Below, one piece after another: positions 27,106 through 36,331 of a DNA stretch of 64,000 nt (position 1 is its first letter; every line of letters starts with the position of its first letter). This stretch comes from Bacillota bacterium (lineage in GTDB: Bacteria > Bacillota_A > Clostridia > Lachnospirales > Lachnospiraceae): positions 47,144 through 111,143 of the forward strand of contig JAEZTQ010000101.1 of assembly GCA_023443625.1 (NCBI GenBank). Direction: 5' to 3'. The notes beneath the pieces are model-generated. The model was not told the origin of the DNA, searched no databases, and saw only the letters and a list, made by a program, of their open reading frames with translations. The translations under genes were made by a program, and so were the position numbers.

Positions 27106-28275
27106 ATGAACAATTTTACCTTTTATAGCCCTACTTATTTTGTATTTGGAAGGAAAACAGAGGAGGAGGCAGGTCATTATGTAAAACGTTTTGGAGGAAG
27201 TAAAGTGCTGCTTCATTATGGAGCTGGTTCAGTAATACGTTCCGGGTTATTGGACAGGGTAAAGACCTCCTTAGATAAGGAACAAATATCCTATGTGGAA
27301 CTTGGAGGAGTGCAGCCTAATCCAAGGAGTGGTCTTGTATATGAAGGAATTGAACTTTGCAGAAAACAAGGTGTAGATTTCATCTTAGCAGTAGGAGGAG
27401 GCAGTTCCATTGATTCTGCCAAAGCTATTGCTGCAGGAGTTAAATATGAGGGTGATTTCTGGGATTTTTATGAGGGAAAACCCGTAATGGAGGCTGTTAA
27501 AGTAGGTACAGTTCTCACCATTGCCGCAGCAGGTAGTGAGGGATCAGGAGATACAGTTATCACAAGGGAAAAGGATATGTTAAAAAGAGGAGCTAGCGGA
27601 GAGGCACTTAGACCCGTATTTTCAATACTTAATCCGGAACTAACCCAGACATTACCACCCTATCAGACAGCAGCTGGTGCAACTGATATTATGGCACATG
27701 TATTTGAACGTTATTTTACTAATACCAAGGAAGTTGAGATAACAGACCGTCTCTGTGAGGCAGTTTTACAGACCATGGTTAGGGAAGTTCCAAGGGTTAT
27801 AGCAGATCCAAATAATTATGAGGCTAGAGCTAATATTATGTGGGCAGGAATGGTGGCTCATAATAATATTGTTGGTGTTGGACGGGACCAGGACTGGGCG
27901 AGCCATCAAATTGAACATGAATTGTCTGCTCTCTATGATGTGGCCCATGGCGCAGGACTTGCAGTTATCTTTCCCGCTTGGATGACCTATGTAATGAAAC
28001 AGGATGTACAACGTTTTGCCCAGCTGGCTAATCGCCTGTGGGGAATAGAAATTAATAAGGACAACCTGGAAGATACAGCAAAAGAAGGTATCAACCATCT
28101 CAAAGAATTCTTTACCTCAATAGGAATGCCCATTAGTTTTAAAGAGCTAGGAGCTAAAGAAGAGGATATACCCAAAATGGTTGAAAAGATAGGTATTGGG
28201 CAAGAAGGTACCATTGGTGGCTTTGTTAAGCTTAAGTCTAAGGATATAGAACAAATCTATAGACTTGCACTATAA
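27106..28275 (+). CDS. Iron-containing alcohol dehydrogenase (NAD(P)H-dependent, BDH type)
   Basis: A 389-residue dehydrogenase with the Rossmann-like nucleotide site VGGGSSIDSAKAIAAG, Fe-binding Asp/His in GATDIMAHVFE, and the two histidines in SHQIEHELSALYDVAHGAGL. The N-terminus NNFTFYSPTYFVFGR matches butanol dehydrogenase-like proteins, which reduce aldehydes to alcohols in fermentation. AAAGGAGT precedes the ATG. The gene ends one base from the stop of the convergent phosphodiesterase gene, leaving no room for a terminator between them. Confidence 0.9.
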   Translation: MNNFTFYSPTYFVFGRKTEEEAGHYVKRFGGSKVLLHYGAGSVIRSGLLDRVKTSLDKEQISYVELGGVQPNPRSGLVYEGIELCRKQGVDFILAVGGGSSIDSAKAIAAGVKYEGDFWDFYEGKPVMEAVKVGTVLTIAAAGSEGSGDTVITREKDMLKRGASGEALRPVFSILNPELTQTLPPYQTAAGATDIMAHVFERYFTNTKEVEITDRLCEAVLQTMVREVPRVIADPNNYEARANIMWAGMVAHNNIVGVGRDQDWASHQIEHELSALYDVAHGAGLAVIFPAWMTYVMKQDVQRFAQLANRLWGIEINKDNLEDTAKEGINHLKEFFTSIGMPISFKELGAKEEDIPKMVEKIGIGQEGTIGGFVKLKSKDIEQIYRLAL

Positions 28276-28276
28276 T

Positions 28277-30088
28277 TTATGGGCTCAATATATGGTTTAA
28301 TAATTGAATAAAGGTACTGCCGGAATTCTCCTGGTAAAGAACCCTCTTTGTTAAGGTTGGATTATCGGTAATAATACAGTCCACGCCTGCCGACTTCATG
28401 CGTTCTATTTCACTAACGCTGTTCACAGTCCAGGCGTGGATTTCCTTACCATTTTTGTGTGCATTATCTACTACTTGCCTGGTAATATTTGAGGAACGCA
28501 TACTAATGAAATCTACGGACTCAAAATTGTGAAAATTACCATAGATATATTTAGTAATTAGACCTGTTTTTATAAGGGGATTTAATTTTTTGATTTTATC
28601 GATTGAATTATAGTCCATTGAGCTAATGAGGCAGGAATGTTCAAAATTATTTTTTTCGATTATGGAAACAAGATTCTCCTCAAACATGATTCCCTTATTG
28701 GAGGTTTTAATTTCTATATTTAATTTAATTCTTCCTTTACATAATTTTATAGCTTCTTCTAAAGTTGGTATTTTGGTATAGATAAAATCAGTACTAAACC
28801 AAGAACCCACATCGAGCTGGGAAAGTTCTTTATAGGTTAGGGATCCAATATCTTTATTTATACCAGCAGTTCGTTTTAAGTTATTATCATGCATTAGAAC
28901 AAGAATTCCATCCTTTGTTTGACGAACATCAATTTCTGCATAATCTGATCCGGCAATAATGGCATTCTCCAATGCAGGAAGGGTATTCTCAGGAGCAACA
29001 TGGGAGTTACCGCGATGGGAGGAGATGCGAATTCCTGATAGGGCATTTTGAAGATAGAAGGCATCATTGCGGAGAGTAATATAGGCATTTAGGAGGGCTG
29101 CAAGCAACACGCATAGGATAAGAAGATTGGAAATGAGATTGCTTTTTTTGGAGGGGGATATTGTGGCCCGATATAGTTCATGGGTTGATTCAGGTGTGGT
29201 TGTTAATGTATCTAAATTATACTCCTTATACATCTTGCTAATTAATTTAATATTGGTTAAGTAGATTACCATGTAAAAGATAAGTAGGAGGGTATTATTA
29301 ATTCTTGGGTAGACGGATAAAAAAACAGACATAACCATAGTTTTACCTACACATAGATAGATAAAGAAGGCTGCAGCTATTAATGTGAAATAATAGTAAA
29401 CAAAAAAGAGGGCAGTCTGCCTAATGTTATTAATAATTATTTTTTTAAAGGTAAGCAGATTCTTTTTCCTTAATAGAGCTTTAGACTTCTCCAGGCAGGC
29501 AATAAAACCTTTTTGTTCAAGGATATAAATATGAACTACAAAAACACCTTTTAAAGCAATGAAGGTAATTATTGCATATAAAGGCAGCAGAAGTATTTTT
29601 AGAAAATACTGGTTAGCATGGTTGGGATAATTCAATTTGACCTGAAGTGTCATTATCAGCAGTACAGGAAGATTTATAAAGATAAATAATAAGACAGAAA
29701 AAACAGGTAAACCAAAGGAGCCTGAGAACAAACATTTCATTGTCCTTTTGAAACCTTTGAACAACAGGTGCAATAAACTTATATTATTCCTAATACCATC
29801 CAGGCTAGTGAAGTATATCATAGTAATCAGTTGATATAATATTAATAAGGAGACTAGTAGTATTATAAAAAGCAAAAAAATTAGAGTATAAGGACTAGTT
29901 AAATAGGAAAGCAAATTTTTGGAAGTAACATAGCTCTGTCCCCATAGTCGAATGGTTAATCCTAATCCAAAATTAATAATTGGGAGGATGAATAAAACAA
30001 ATATAAGGAAGAAAATTAATTGAAGCATAAAAAGGTTATAGATATGGGTGTTTCTTAGGTTATAATATATTTTATTAATTTTGGTCAT
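28277..30088 (-). CDS. Membrane glycerophosphodiester phosphodiesterase
   Basis: A 603-residue protein: about seven to eight membrane segments in the first 330 residues (GDPD membrane domain), then a C-terminal GDPD barrel. The catalytic motif SSHRGNSHVAPENTL, the metal-binding EIDVRQTKDG and HDNNL are intact. It hydrolyses glycerophosphodiesters to glycerol 3-phosphate and an alcohol; the membrane part suggests action on lipid headgroups or teichoic acid. The initiator is ATG at 30088. It is convergent with the alcohol dehydrogenase. The exact substrate is unknown. Confidence 0.88.
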   Translation of the reverse strand: MTKINKIYYNLRNTHIYNLFMLQLIFFLIFVLFILPIINFGLGLTIRLWGQSYVTSKNLLSYLTSPYTLIFLLFIILLVSLLILYQLITMIYFTSLDGIRNNISLLHLLFKGFKRTMKCLFSGSFGLPVFSVLLFIFINLPVLLIMTLQVKLNYPNHANQYFLKILLLPLYAIITFIALKGVFVVHIYILEQKGFIACLEKSKALLRKKNLLTFKKIIINNIRQTALFFVYYYFTLIAAAFFIYLCVGKTMVMSVFLSVYPRINNTLLLIFYMVIYLTNIKLISKMYKEYNLDTLTTTPESTHELYRATISPSKKSNLISNLLILCVLLAALLNAYITLRNDAFYLQNALSGIRISSHRGNSHVAPENTLPALENAIIAGSDYAEIDVRQTKDGILVLMHDNNLKRTAGINKDIGSLTYKELSQLDVGSWFSTDFIYTKIPTLEEAIKLCKGRIKLNIEIKTSNKGIMFEENLVSIIEKNNFEHSCLISSMDYNSIDKIKKLNPLIKTGLITKYIYGNFHNFESVDFISMRSSNITRQVVDNAHKNGKEIHAWTVNSVSEIERMKSAGVDCIITDNPTLTKRVLYQENSGSTFIQLLNHILSP

Positions 30089-30369
30089 AAGCTTTGTCCT
30101 TACTTAGGTAAAGGTCTATATTTACTTTTATGCAAAAATAACGGTGATAGACGCAAAATATAGTAATTTTAAGGTGAATTCAAGCAAGGGACTATCAAAC
30201 TGTGGAAGAAGATACTTATTATGTTATCAATGGAAATTAGGCTGTGTCTGTGCCTTTAGATAATAATCAATGGTAAGGTAGGATGCGGTCAAGGAAGAGG
30301 TAGATGAATATATTATTCCTATGGGTCAATAACTGTATACGCAAGTTAGATGAAACTTATTGTTGAATT

Positions 30370-30435
30370 ATTTGACAAATATGCTAAAATAAAGTCACTC
30401 CTGTATTCTGACTTGTTGTCGGTGATACAGGATCT
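30370..30435 (+). promoter_or_regulatory. Extended -10 promoter and leader hairpin before the CDF gene
   Basis: TGCTAAAAT (30382-30390) is an extended -10 with a TTGAAT-like -35 about 16 bases upstream. A hairpin with arms TCCTGTAT (30399-30406) and ATACAGGA (30425-30432) follows at the 5' end of the transcript. No T run follows, so it is more likely protective or regulatory than a terminator. The stretch 30,089-30,369 holds nothing I can identify. Confidence 0.4.
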
Positions 30436-30483
30436 CATTTAGGGAATTTTATATGCTGTTAGGCTTGGAAAGGGGTTAATAAT

Positions 30484-31662
30484 TTGACAGAGCTTTTAGT
30501 AAAGTATTTTATAAAAAACAATACCAATGTTGAGGACCAAAAGGTAAGAACAGCCTATGGTGTCCTATCTAGCATCGTTGGTATTATTTGTAATGTACTT
30601 CTTTTTGGTGTGAAGTTTACAGTGGGTTTGTTAATCAATAGTATCTCTGTAATGGCTGATGCTTTCAATAATCTATCGGATGCGGCTTCATCGGTTATAA
30701 GTTTTATTGGTGTGAAATTAGCGGAAAGACCGGCAGATAAGGAGCACCCCTTTGGACATGGAAGATTTGAATATATTTCAGCCTTGGCTGTAGCATTTCT
30801 AATCTTACAGGTTGGTTTTAGTCTATTTCAAACCTCCTTTAAAAAGATATTTAATCCTGAGGAAATTAAGTTTAATCCGATTTTGGTAGGAATTTTGTGC
30901 GTATCTGTTCTAGTTAAAGTCTGGCTTATGTTCTTTAACCGTAAACTTGGGAAACGTATAAATTCTACCGTGATGTTGGCTACCTCTACAGATTCTATGG
31001 GAGATGTTGTGGTAACATTAGCCACAATCATATCCGCAATTATTGCAGGAGCCACGGGATTACAAATAGATGGTTATATGGGTGTTGTGGTATCCCTATT
31101 TGTTATGTTGGCAGGTTTACGCATAGGAAAGGAAACCTTAGAGCCCCTGCTTGGTCAGGCAGTGGATAGAGAGGCCTATGAGAAGATCACCAATATAGTA
31201 GAAAGCTATTCCGGTATTGTTGGGACCCATGATTTGATTATTCATAACTATGGGCCAACCCGTAAGATGGCGACGATTCATGCAGAGGTTCCAAGTGATA
31301 TCAAATTCGAAATCGCTCATGAAACCATTGATGATATTGAAAGGGAGGTACTTGAGAAATTAGATATTTTCCTGGTAATACACATGGATCCTATTGAAGT
31401 AAATAATGAGAAGGTTCTAGAAAAGAAGAAGTTTGTCCTTGATATCGTAGAAAAACATGAATCCAAAGCAACAATTCATGATTTTAGAGTAGTGAATGGT
31501 GATCTGCACATTAATCTGATTTTTGATTTGGTATTACCCTATTCCTACAACAAGGAGGCAGAGCAAAAATTACTAGGCCGTATAGTGGATGAAATCCGAA
31601 GAGGTGACCCTAGGTATCAATGTATCATTACTATGGAAAATAGTTTTATAGCAGAGAAATAA
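30484..31662 (+). CDS. Cation diffusion facilitator family transporter
   Basis: A 392-residue CDF exporter with six membrane helices. The metal-site aspartates appear in MADAFNNLSDAASS (helix 2) and in TDSMGDVVV (helix 5), with the conserved HPFGHGRFEY between. A C-terminal cytosolic domain of about 170 residues follows, longer than usual. CDF proteins exchange Zn, Mn, Fe or Cd for protons. The start is TTG 30484 with AAAGGGG eight bases upstream. The metal cannot be decided from sequence. An amidohydrolase gene follows 13 bases later. Confidence 0.88.
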   Translation: MTELLVKYFIKNNTNVEDQKVRTAYGVLSSIVGIICNVLLFGVKFTVGLLINSISVMADAFNNLSDAASSVISFIGVKLAERPADKEHPFGHGRFEYISALAVAFLILQVGFSLFQTSFKKIFNPEEIKFNPILVGILCVSVLVKVWLMFFNRKLGKRINSTVMLATSTDSMGDVVVTLATIISAIIAGATGLQIDGYMGVVVSLFVMLAGLRIGKETLEPLLGQAVDREAYEKITNIVESYSGIVGTHDLIIHNYGPTRKMATIHAEVPSDIKFEIAHETIDDIEREVLEKLDIFLVIHMDPIEVNNEKVLEKKKFVLDIVEKHESKATIHDFRVVNGDLHINLIFDLVLPYSYNKEAEQKLLGRIVDEIRRGDPRYQCIITMENSFIAEK

Positions 31663-31675
31663 GGAGAAAGTACCA

Positions 31676-32488
31676 ATGGTAATAGATTTTCATACCCATA
31701 TATTTCCCGATCAGATTGCTGGCAATACCATTGAATTACTAGAAGAGAAGGGAAATATAAAAGCTTATAGCGATGGTAAATTACTTGGCTTAAAGCAGTC
31801 CATGGAGGAGAGCGGGATAGATTTATCAGTTGTTCTGCCAGTAGTGACAAAACCCTCGCAGTTTAACTCCATAAACCAATTTGCAGCCCAGATTACAGGC
31901 AAAGAAGGGATTATATCCTTTGGGGGAATTCATCCTGATTGTGAGGATTGTGAGGCGAAATTGGAGGAGATTAAAAGGCTGGGACTTCTGGGAATAAAAC
32001 TGCATCCAGATTATCAGCAGACTTATATTGATGATCCGAATATGGTTTGTATTATTAACGCTGCCCTTCGGCTTGGCTTGATTGTAGTAATTCATGGGGG
32101 CTTAGATATTGGATTACCTAATCCGATTCATTGTACACCAAAGAAAGCAGCTTCTATGCTTAGTCAAATTGATACGGACAATTCGAAAATTATTCTTGCT
32201 CACATGGGTGGCTACGATATGTGGGAGGATGTAGAAGAATATCTTGTTGGTAAGAACATTTATTTGGATACGAGCTATAGTCTTGGTAAAATACCTAAGG
32301 AGCAGTTTGTAAGAATTGTAAAGAATCATGGAGCAGATAGGATACTATTTGCAACAGATACCCCCTGGGGTGGTCAGAAGGAGACCTTGGAGCAGATTAG
32401 GGAATTAGATTTTACCAAGGAAGAGCTTGATTGTATATTGTATAAGAATGGCTTGGGGTTACTAGGACTTAAGGCAACTGATAATTAA
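31676..32488 (+). CDS. Amidohydrolase-superfamily metal-dependent hydrolase
   Basis: A 270-residue TIM-barrel protein with HxH in DFHTHIF, a lysine/histidine stretch GIKLHPDYQ, HGG, AHMGGYDMWED and the final metal-ligand Asp in ATDTPWGG. This is the amidohydrolase_2 type (decarboxylases and hydrolases). AAGGAGA precedes the ATG and it lies 13 bases after the CDF gene, suggesting one transcript. The substrate is unknown. Confidence 0.82.
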   Translation: MVIDFHTHIFPDQIAGNTIELLEEKGNIKAYSDGKLLGLKQSMEESGIDLSVVLPVVTKPSQFNSINQFAAQITGKEGIISFGGIHPDCEDCEAKLEEIKRLGLLGIKLHPDYQQTYIDDPNMVCIINAALRLGLIVVIHGGLDIGLPNPIHCTPKKAASMLSQIDTDNSKIILAHMGGYDMWEDVEEYLVGKNIYLDTSYSLGKIPKEQFVRIVKNHGADRILFATDTPWGGQKETLEQIRELDFTKEELDCILYKNGLGLLGLKATDN

Positions 32489-32635
32489 TAGTATATTTGT
32501 GATATAAAATGGAATAATAAAACTATTAATTCTATGAATTGGTTGGATCATGATAGTAGTGAGAAGTAATTATAAGGAATTAGACAATGGATAAGCAAAA
32601 TATAAGAAAAAATCATAGAAAAATCAAATTTGTTC

Positions 32636-32664
32636 TTGAAAAAAGGATTCTGATAGGTTATAAT
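32636..32664 (+). promoter_or_regulatory. Promoter of tRNA-Gln
   Basis: TTGAAA (32636-32641), a 17-base spacer and a consensus TATAAT (32659-32664) lie 45 bases before the tRNA. Confidence 0.7.
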
Positions 32665-32708
32665 ATCATTCGTGGCTGACAAATAGAAGCTGCGAATTGA
32701 ATATATAT

Positions 32709-32780
32709 TGGGCTATCGCCAAACGGTAAGGCACTGGACTCTGACTCCAGCATCTCAAGGTTCGAATCCTTGTAGCCCAG
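32709..32780 (+). tRNA. tRNA-Gln (anticodon CTG)
   Basis: The 72-base cloverleaf has an acceptor stem TGGGCTA / TAGCCCA with discriminator G, an anticodon stem CTGGA / TCCAG with loop CTCTGAC (anticodon CTG, reading CAG), and a T-loop TTCGAAT. CCA is not encoded. Its 3' 44 bases form the attachment site of the integrated element, so the integration rebuilt the tRNA. Confidence 0.95.
32737..32780 (+). repeat. attL (tRNA-Gln 3' half)
   Basis: A 44-bp sequence identical to 57068-57111. The crossover lies within it. It contains the anticodon loop, T arm and acceptor 3' strand of the tRNA. Confidence 0.92.
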
Positions 32781-32786
32781 CTAATT

Positions 32787-32820
32787 AAACCCCTGTAACT
32801 AATATGGTTACAGGGGTTTT
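32787..32820 (+). terminator. Terminator after tRNA-Gln, at the element edge
   Basis: A perfect 13-bp stem (AAACCCCTGTAAC with GTTACAGGGGTTT, 7-base loop) ends in Ts. It lies just inside the element and therefore comes with it, supplying the tRNA with a new terminator. Confidence 0.85.
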
Positions 32821-32851
32821 GTCAGTTTGTAGATTTAGAATTAGCTTGGAC

Positions 32852-32874
32852 TGGTAGATTATTTGGTAGATTAT
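32852..32874. repeat. Direct repeats at the left end, candidate integrase arm sites
   Basis: TGGTAGATTAT occurs at 32852-32862 and again at 32864-32874, overlapping the integrase stop. Similar GGTAGA repeats are found at the right end, which suits arm-type binding sites of this integrase family. Confidence 0.5.
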
Positions 32875-34049
32875 CTTAATTTATTCTGTATTTTTGCCAT
32901 TGAATCTTTCTGAGTTTCATCAAACAAGTGCGTGTATATGCGGCCAGTCACGTCAGGGCTTGAGTGGCCTAAGATCTTGCTAATATCATATAGAGTAAGA
33001 CCGGCATCATTACCAACAGAAGCGATTGTATGCCTTAAACCGTGTAATGTGATATGAGGCAAATCATTTTTTTTAATAAACTTTCCGAAAAGGGAAGATA
33101 AATATCCAGGATGTATGGCTTCGCCGAGTTCATTGGAGACGACATAATCATTTTCAATATTTATATTGGACGAATTATTACCGTTCCCAAAGAGCAAATT
33201 TTTATTTTTTATGTGTTCGGATTTTATTGTTTCCAGTTCCGATTTAAGTTCTTCGCTTATTGAAAGCTTTCTGGTGGAATATGTATTCTTAGTACGTTTA
33301 TTTATAATTTCTTTATTTGCCATAGCCCGTACCTCTTTTATTACAATGACTTTATTGGAAAAATCAATTTCTGACCATTTGAGCCCGCAAATTTCTTCCC
33401 GGCGAAGACCCAATTGACCTGCCAGAAAAACGGTAGGTTTCAGTATATAATTTGATTCTACAAGCTCAAAAAGTTTCTTTAATGATTCTATGGTATAAAA
33501 CGAGATATCAGGTTTTATATACTTGGGAGGCGATACCTTGTCAGTTGGATTGGAATGTAAAATATCCTGCCTGACAGCAAAATTTAATGCCGTTTTGAGG
33601 AGGGTGTGATGTTTGCGGACAGTGTTTCCGGATAATGATGGATTTCCTTTATCATCAAAGGTATTAAGTTCCAGCGTATAAAATTCTTGTATTAGCTGTG
33701 GGGTAAGCTTTTGAAGCTGGATACTCCCGATCTTAGGTTTTATATGCTTGTCAACTATAAATCTATAACCTGCATATGTAGTTTTTTCCCGATTTATCTT
33801 TACTACTGTTTCCATCCAATAATCAAGAAATTCAGAAAGAGTATCTGTTCGTGGCAGAGTTAATTCACCTCTGACTTTATCAGCTTCAAATTCTTTTAAA
33901 ATTCTCTTTGCTTCAGATTTAGAAGAAGCTGTTTTTGTTTTTTTAATCTGTACTCCACGTTCATTATAACCGTAATTAAGTGTTATGTAATACTTATTTC
34001 TTTCATCATCAAATGATATGTTTTTAATATCAGTCTTTTTTCGTGCCAT
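32871..34049 (-). CDS. Tyrosine recombinase (integrase)
   Basis: A 392-residue integrase with an N-terminal AP2-like arm-binding domain (about 5-55), a SAM-like core-binding domain (about 60-165) and the catalytic domain. Catalytic residues are Arg in LGLRREEICGLKW, His336-x-x-Arg339 in HGLRH, His362 in LGHSS and nucleophile Tyr372 in GRIYTH. The start ATG has GGAGG upstream. It sits directly beside attL, as usual for tRNA-integrating elements. It is last in a run of minus-strand genes with the arm-domain protein, a HTH protein and the helicase. Confidence 0.96.
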   Translation of the reverse strand: MARKKTDIKNISFDDERNKYYITLNYGYNERGVQIKKTKTASSKSEAKRILKEFEADKVRGELTLPRTDTLSEFLDYWMETVVKINREKTTYAGYRFIVDKHIKPKIGSIQLQKLTPQLIQEFYTLELNTFDDKGNPSLSGNTVRKHHTLLKTALNFAVRQDILHSNPTDKVSPPKYIKPDISFYTIESLKKLFELVESNYILKPTVFLAGQLGLRREEICGLKWSEIDFSNKVIVIKEVRAMANKEIINKRTKNTYSTRKLSISEELKSELETIKSEHIKNKNLLFGNGNNSSNINIENDYVVSNELGEAIHPGYLSSLFGKFIKKNDLPHITLHGLRHTIASVGNDAGLTLYDISKILGHSSPDVTGRIYTHLFDETQKDSMAKIQNKLR

Positions 34050-34121
34050 GTAAATACCTCCAATCTATATCTAAATTAAAACGACGATGTTATTAGAACA
34101 TCGCCATTTTAATAGGTAAAA

Positions 34122-34355
34122 CTAATTACCAATATTATTAATCCATTCATGAATAACTTCTTTTTTAACTTCATTAAAAGCCTGAGTCAATGCAAATTCA
34201 TATAATACTTTTCTTGCAACAGTCTCATTCGTTGCTTTTATTCTTTTTTTGATGGGAACTCCGCGGGAAGTGCAGCCGTAGGGGAGATCGACATAAAAAA
34301 TATTCTTTTTATTATCAAAATATATAGATTCTGTGTTTGTCTGTATAAGCGCCAT
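34122..34355 (-). CDS. Free-standing integrase arm-binding-domain protein
   Basis: A 77-residue protein aligns with residues 3-55 of the neighbouring integrase: SIYFDNKKNIFYVDLPYG corresponds to NISFDDERNKYYITLNYG, followed by the shared RGV-x-IKK and a helix ending L-x-EF. The rest of the integrase is absent. GGAGGTAA precedes the ATG. It lies between the excisionase-like and integrase genes. It could compete for arm sites or help direct integration versus excision. It may be a paralogue frozen by truncation, but its ribosome site and complete domain argue for function. Confidence 0.7.
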   Translation of the reverse strand: MALIQTNTESIYFDNKKNIFYVDLPYGCTSRGVPIKKRIKATNETVARKVLYEFALTQAFNEVKKEVIHEWINNIGN

Positions 34356-34383
34356 CTTATTTACCTCCAGATTATTGATTTAA

Positions 34384-34569
34384 CTAACGTGCTTCCGAAT
34401 TTAGCCATGCTAAAAAAGATTGTTTCGGAACGAGAATATTTTTTCCCACACGTTTGTGTATGAACCTGCCACTAGTACATAAAGCATAGGCTTTGTTCTT
34501 GCCAATGTTTAACATGTTCTGTATATCACTGACTTTAAATACGCTACTTAAGTCATTCTGCTGATCCAT
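34384..34569 (-). CDS. Excisionase-like HTH protein
   Basis: A 61-residue MerR-like winged-HTH protein (FKVSDIQNMLNIGKNKAYAL, then GKNILVPKQSFLAWL), typical of small excisionases. AGGGAGG precedes the ATG. Placed between helicase and integrase genes, it is likely the directionality factor. A pure transcription-factor role is the alternative. Confidence 0.75.
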   Translation of the reverse strand: MDQQNDLSSVFKVSDIQNMLNIGKNKAYALCTSGRFIHKRVGKNILVPKQSFLAWLNSEAR

Positions 34570-34672
34570 TTTGTTTCCTCCCTTCTAATAAAATAATATA
34601 TATATAAACAAGCCTATCTACCGGAACAAACCGTCATAGATTAAACCTGCGTAGTCTTTTTGAATTAATTTC

Positions 34673-36325
34673 CTAACTTACTAATCCAATTCCTATTAAA
34701 CTGCGGCCATTTGCATGACCCCCATCTTTTATGGAAGAAGAAAGGAGTCGTCGTAATGCTTTTGAGAAGCTTATTGATGATATCGGAGTTAGTTCATATT
34801 GGTCAAAACAAAAATCCTGATAACGCTGATAAAGCTCTGAGACCAATGCTTTTGACTGAGGATGAATAATGCAACAGTTTTCAATAAAATCTTTTATAAT
34901 CACATCCTGATCAAGATCAATATATTTGCCGTCAGCTTCAAAGCAATCTTCATAATCTCCGATATCTGTGAAGCGAAAATTGTTCAACATAAGCTTTCGT
35001 AGCTGTAAAGTGCAAATATATATTATGTACGGCAATTCTCTTTCAAGATCGGAAAGCAGGTTATGATTTATTTCATCTTCAGATAAAGAATGAAGAAATG
35101 GAACTACAACCCATCGGTCTTTCAATGCGTTATCATTTTCCGAAAGCTGCGGCATATAATTCGAAGCTAGTAAGATTTTGCAGCTATTAAAAAAGGAGAA
35201 TGGATTTCTCCCCTTTTCCTCGGCTTTTACTAAATCACCTCCTGATAGTTGTTTGAGAATGCCGGTTACATTTTTACTTAGTTTTATATTGGGCAGGTCG
35301 GTGGAAAGACAAACCTTTTTCCCGACAAGGCTAGCTGTAGCCCACTTGTCAAAATCACCTAGGCTGATGGATACACAGTTTTCATGACCAACAATCATGG
35401 AAATAAGATTAGCAAAAGTTGTCTTCCCTGAATTTCTATCGCCAACCAGCAACGGGATCGCCTTAATGTTGGAGTAATCTGACATACAGAAAGCAGCAAC
35501 ATCAAGAAATCTTTCACGTATGCAGCTAATACCGTTTGACATTTTATTGATAAAAGCTTCAAAGACCATTCCGCCACATGTCGGAGTATATTTGAAGTCC
35601 TCGTCTATAAAGGAAAAGAACTTAAAATAAGGATTGTGAGGTAAGAGCTTTTCTTCATACAAATCAAAAACACCGTTACGGAAACATAGATATTTTGGAT
35701 CAGGGCGTATAGCTTCCTGATCCTGTTGAATCTCCGGACTGCATTTAACGCGGTCATAAAGTTCTTTAATATTTGTCATACTCATACTTTCGTGATTTTC
35801 TCTATCTATGTATTCCATAACATGGGTTTTAAAAGAATCTAAACTAAGGCTAACCCAGATTCTTCCGTCAAACATATAAAGCTTGTTACAATAATTCATG
35901 TAATCAATTGCTTCAATCAGCTCAGATGCCAATTGATTTATGTCATATATACTTGGCTTTTTTTTGTCTTCGTTCCCAAATTTAATACGAACGCGTGAAT
36001 GGTTTCCATTCTTATTTGAAGATCCGGAGGCGGATACTTTTGGAGATGAATATTTCTTTTTGTACTCCTGACACATGCCAGAAAAATTCTGTGTACTATT
36101 TGCGACATTGCCAATGTACTCATTCAACATACTGTCATCAATTTTAATTAATGAAAGATTGATACCAGGAATACAACATTCTTTTTCATTACCAAAATCA
36201 AAGAATTCAATAAACTCTCCTGAGTTTAAAGTTGGCAGAATATTTTTTTCATCTTGAAATAAATCTTCAAGGCTTACCTCATTAACATGGTCTGAATTAA
36301 GCCTAAACAGATTATCAAAAAACAT
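34673..36325 (-). CDS. SF3/D5-type helicase (phage/plasmid primase-like replication protein)
   Basis: A 550-residue protein with a central D5-like/SF3 helicase: Walker A GDRNSGKTT near 290-300, Walker B-like LSTDLP, the sensor segment ILLASNYMPQLSEND and arginine finger region ALKDRWVVVPF. Part of a D5 N-domain precedes it; no clear archaeo-eukaryotic primase catalytic motif is visible. Such proteins unwind the element's origin for self-replication after induction. AGGAGGTG precedes its ATG. The upstream 175-residue gene ends six bases before. Confidence 0.85.
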   Translation of the reverse strand: MFFDNLFRLNSDHVNEVSLEDLFQDEKNILPTLNSGEFIEFFDFGNEKECCIPGINLSLIKIDDSMLNEYIGNVANSTQNFSGMCQEYKKKYSSPKVSASGSSNKNGNHSRVRIKFGNEDKKKPSIYDINQLASELIEAIDYMNYCNKLYMFDGRIWVSLSLDSFKTHVMEYIDRENHESMSMTNIKELYDRVKCSPEIQQDQEAIRPDPKYLCFRNGVFDLYEEKLLPHNPYFKFFSFIDEDFKYTPTCGGMVFEAFINKMSNGISCIRERFLDVAAFCMSDYSNIKAIPLLVGDRNSGKTTFANLISMIVGHENCVSISLGDFDKWATASLVGKKVCLSTDLPNIKLSKNVTGILKQLSGGDLVKAEEKGRNPFSFFNSCKILLASNYMPQLSENDNALKDRWVVVPFLHSLSEDEINHNLLSDLERELPYIIYICTLQLRKLMLNNFRFTDIGDYEDCFEADGKYIDLDQDVIIKDFIENCCIIHPQSKALVSELYQRYQDFCFDQYELTPISSISFSKALRRLLSSSIKDGGHANGRSLIGIGLVS

Positions 36326-36331
36326 TCTTTA

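Noticed and set aside
34673..36325. Complete primase-helicase with an active primase domain
   Set aside because: I could not find the primase catalytic motifs, only the SF3 helicase part, so it is called a helicase-type replication protein.
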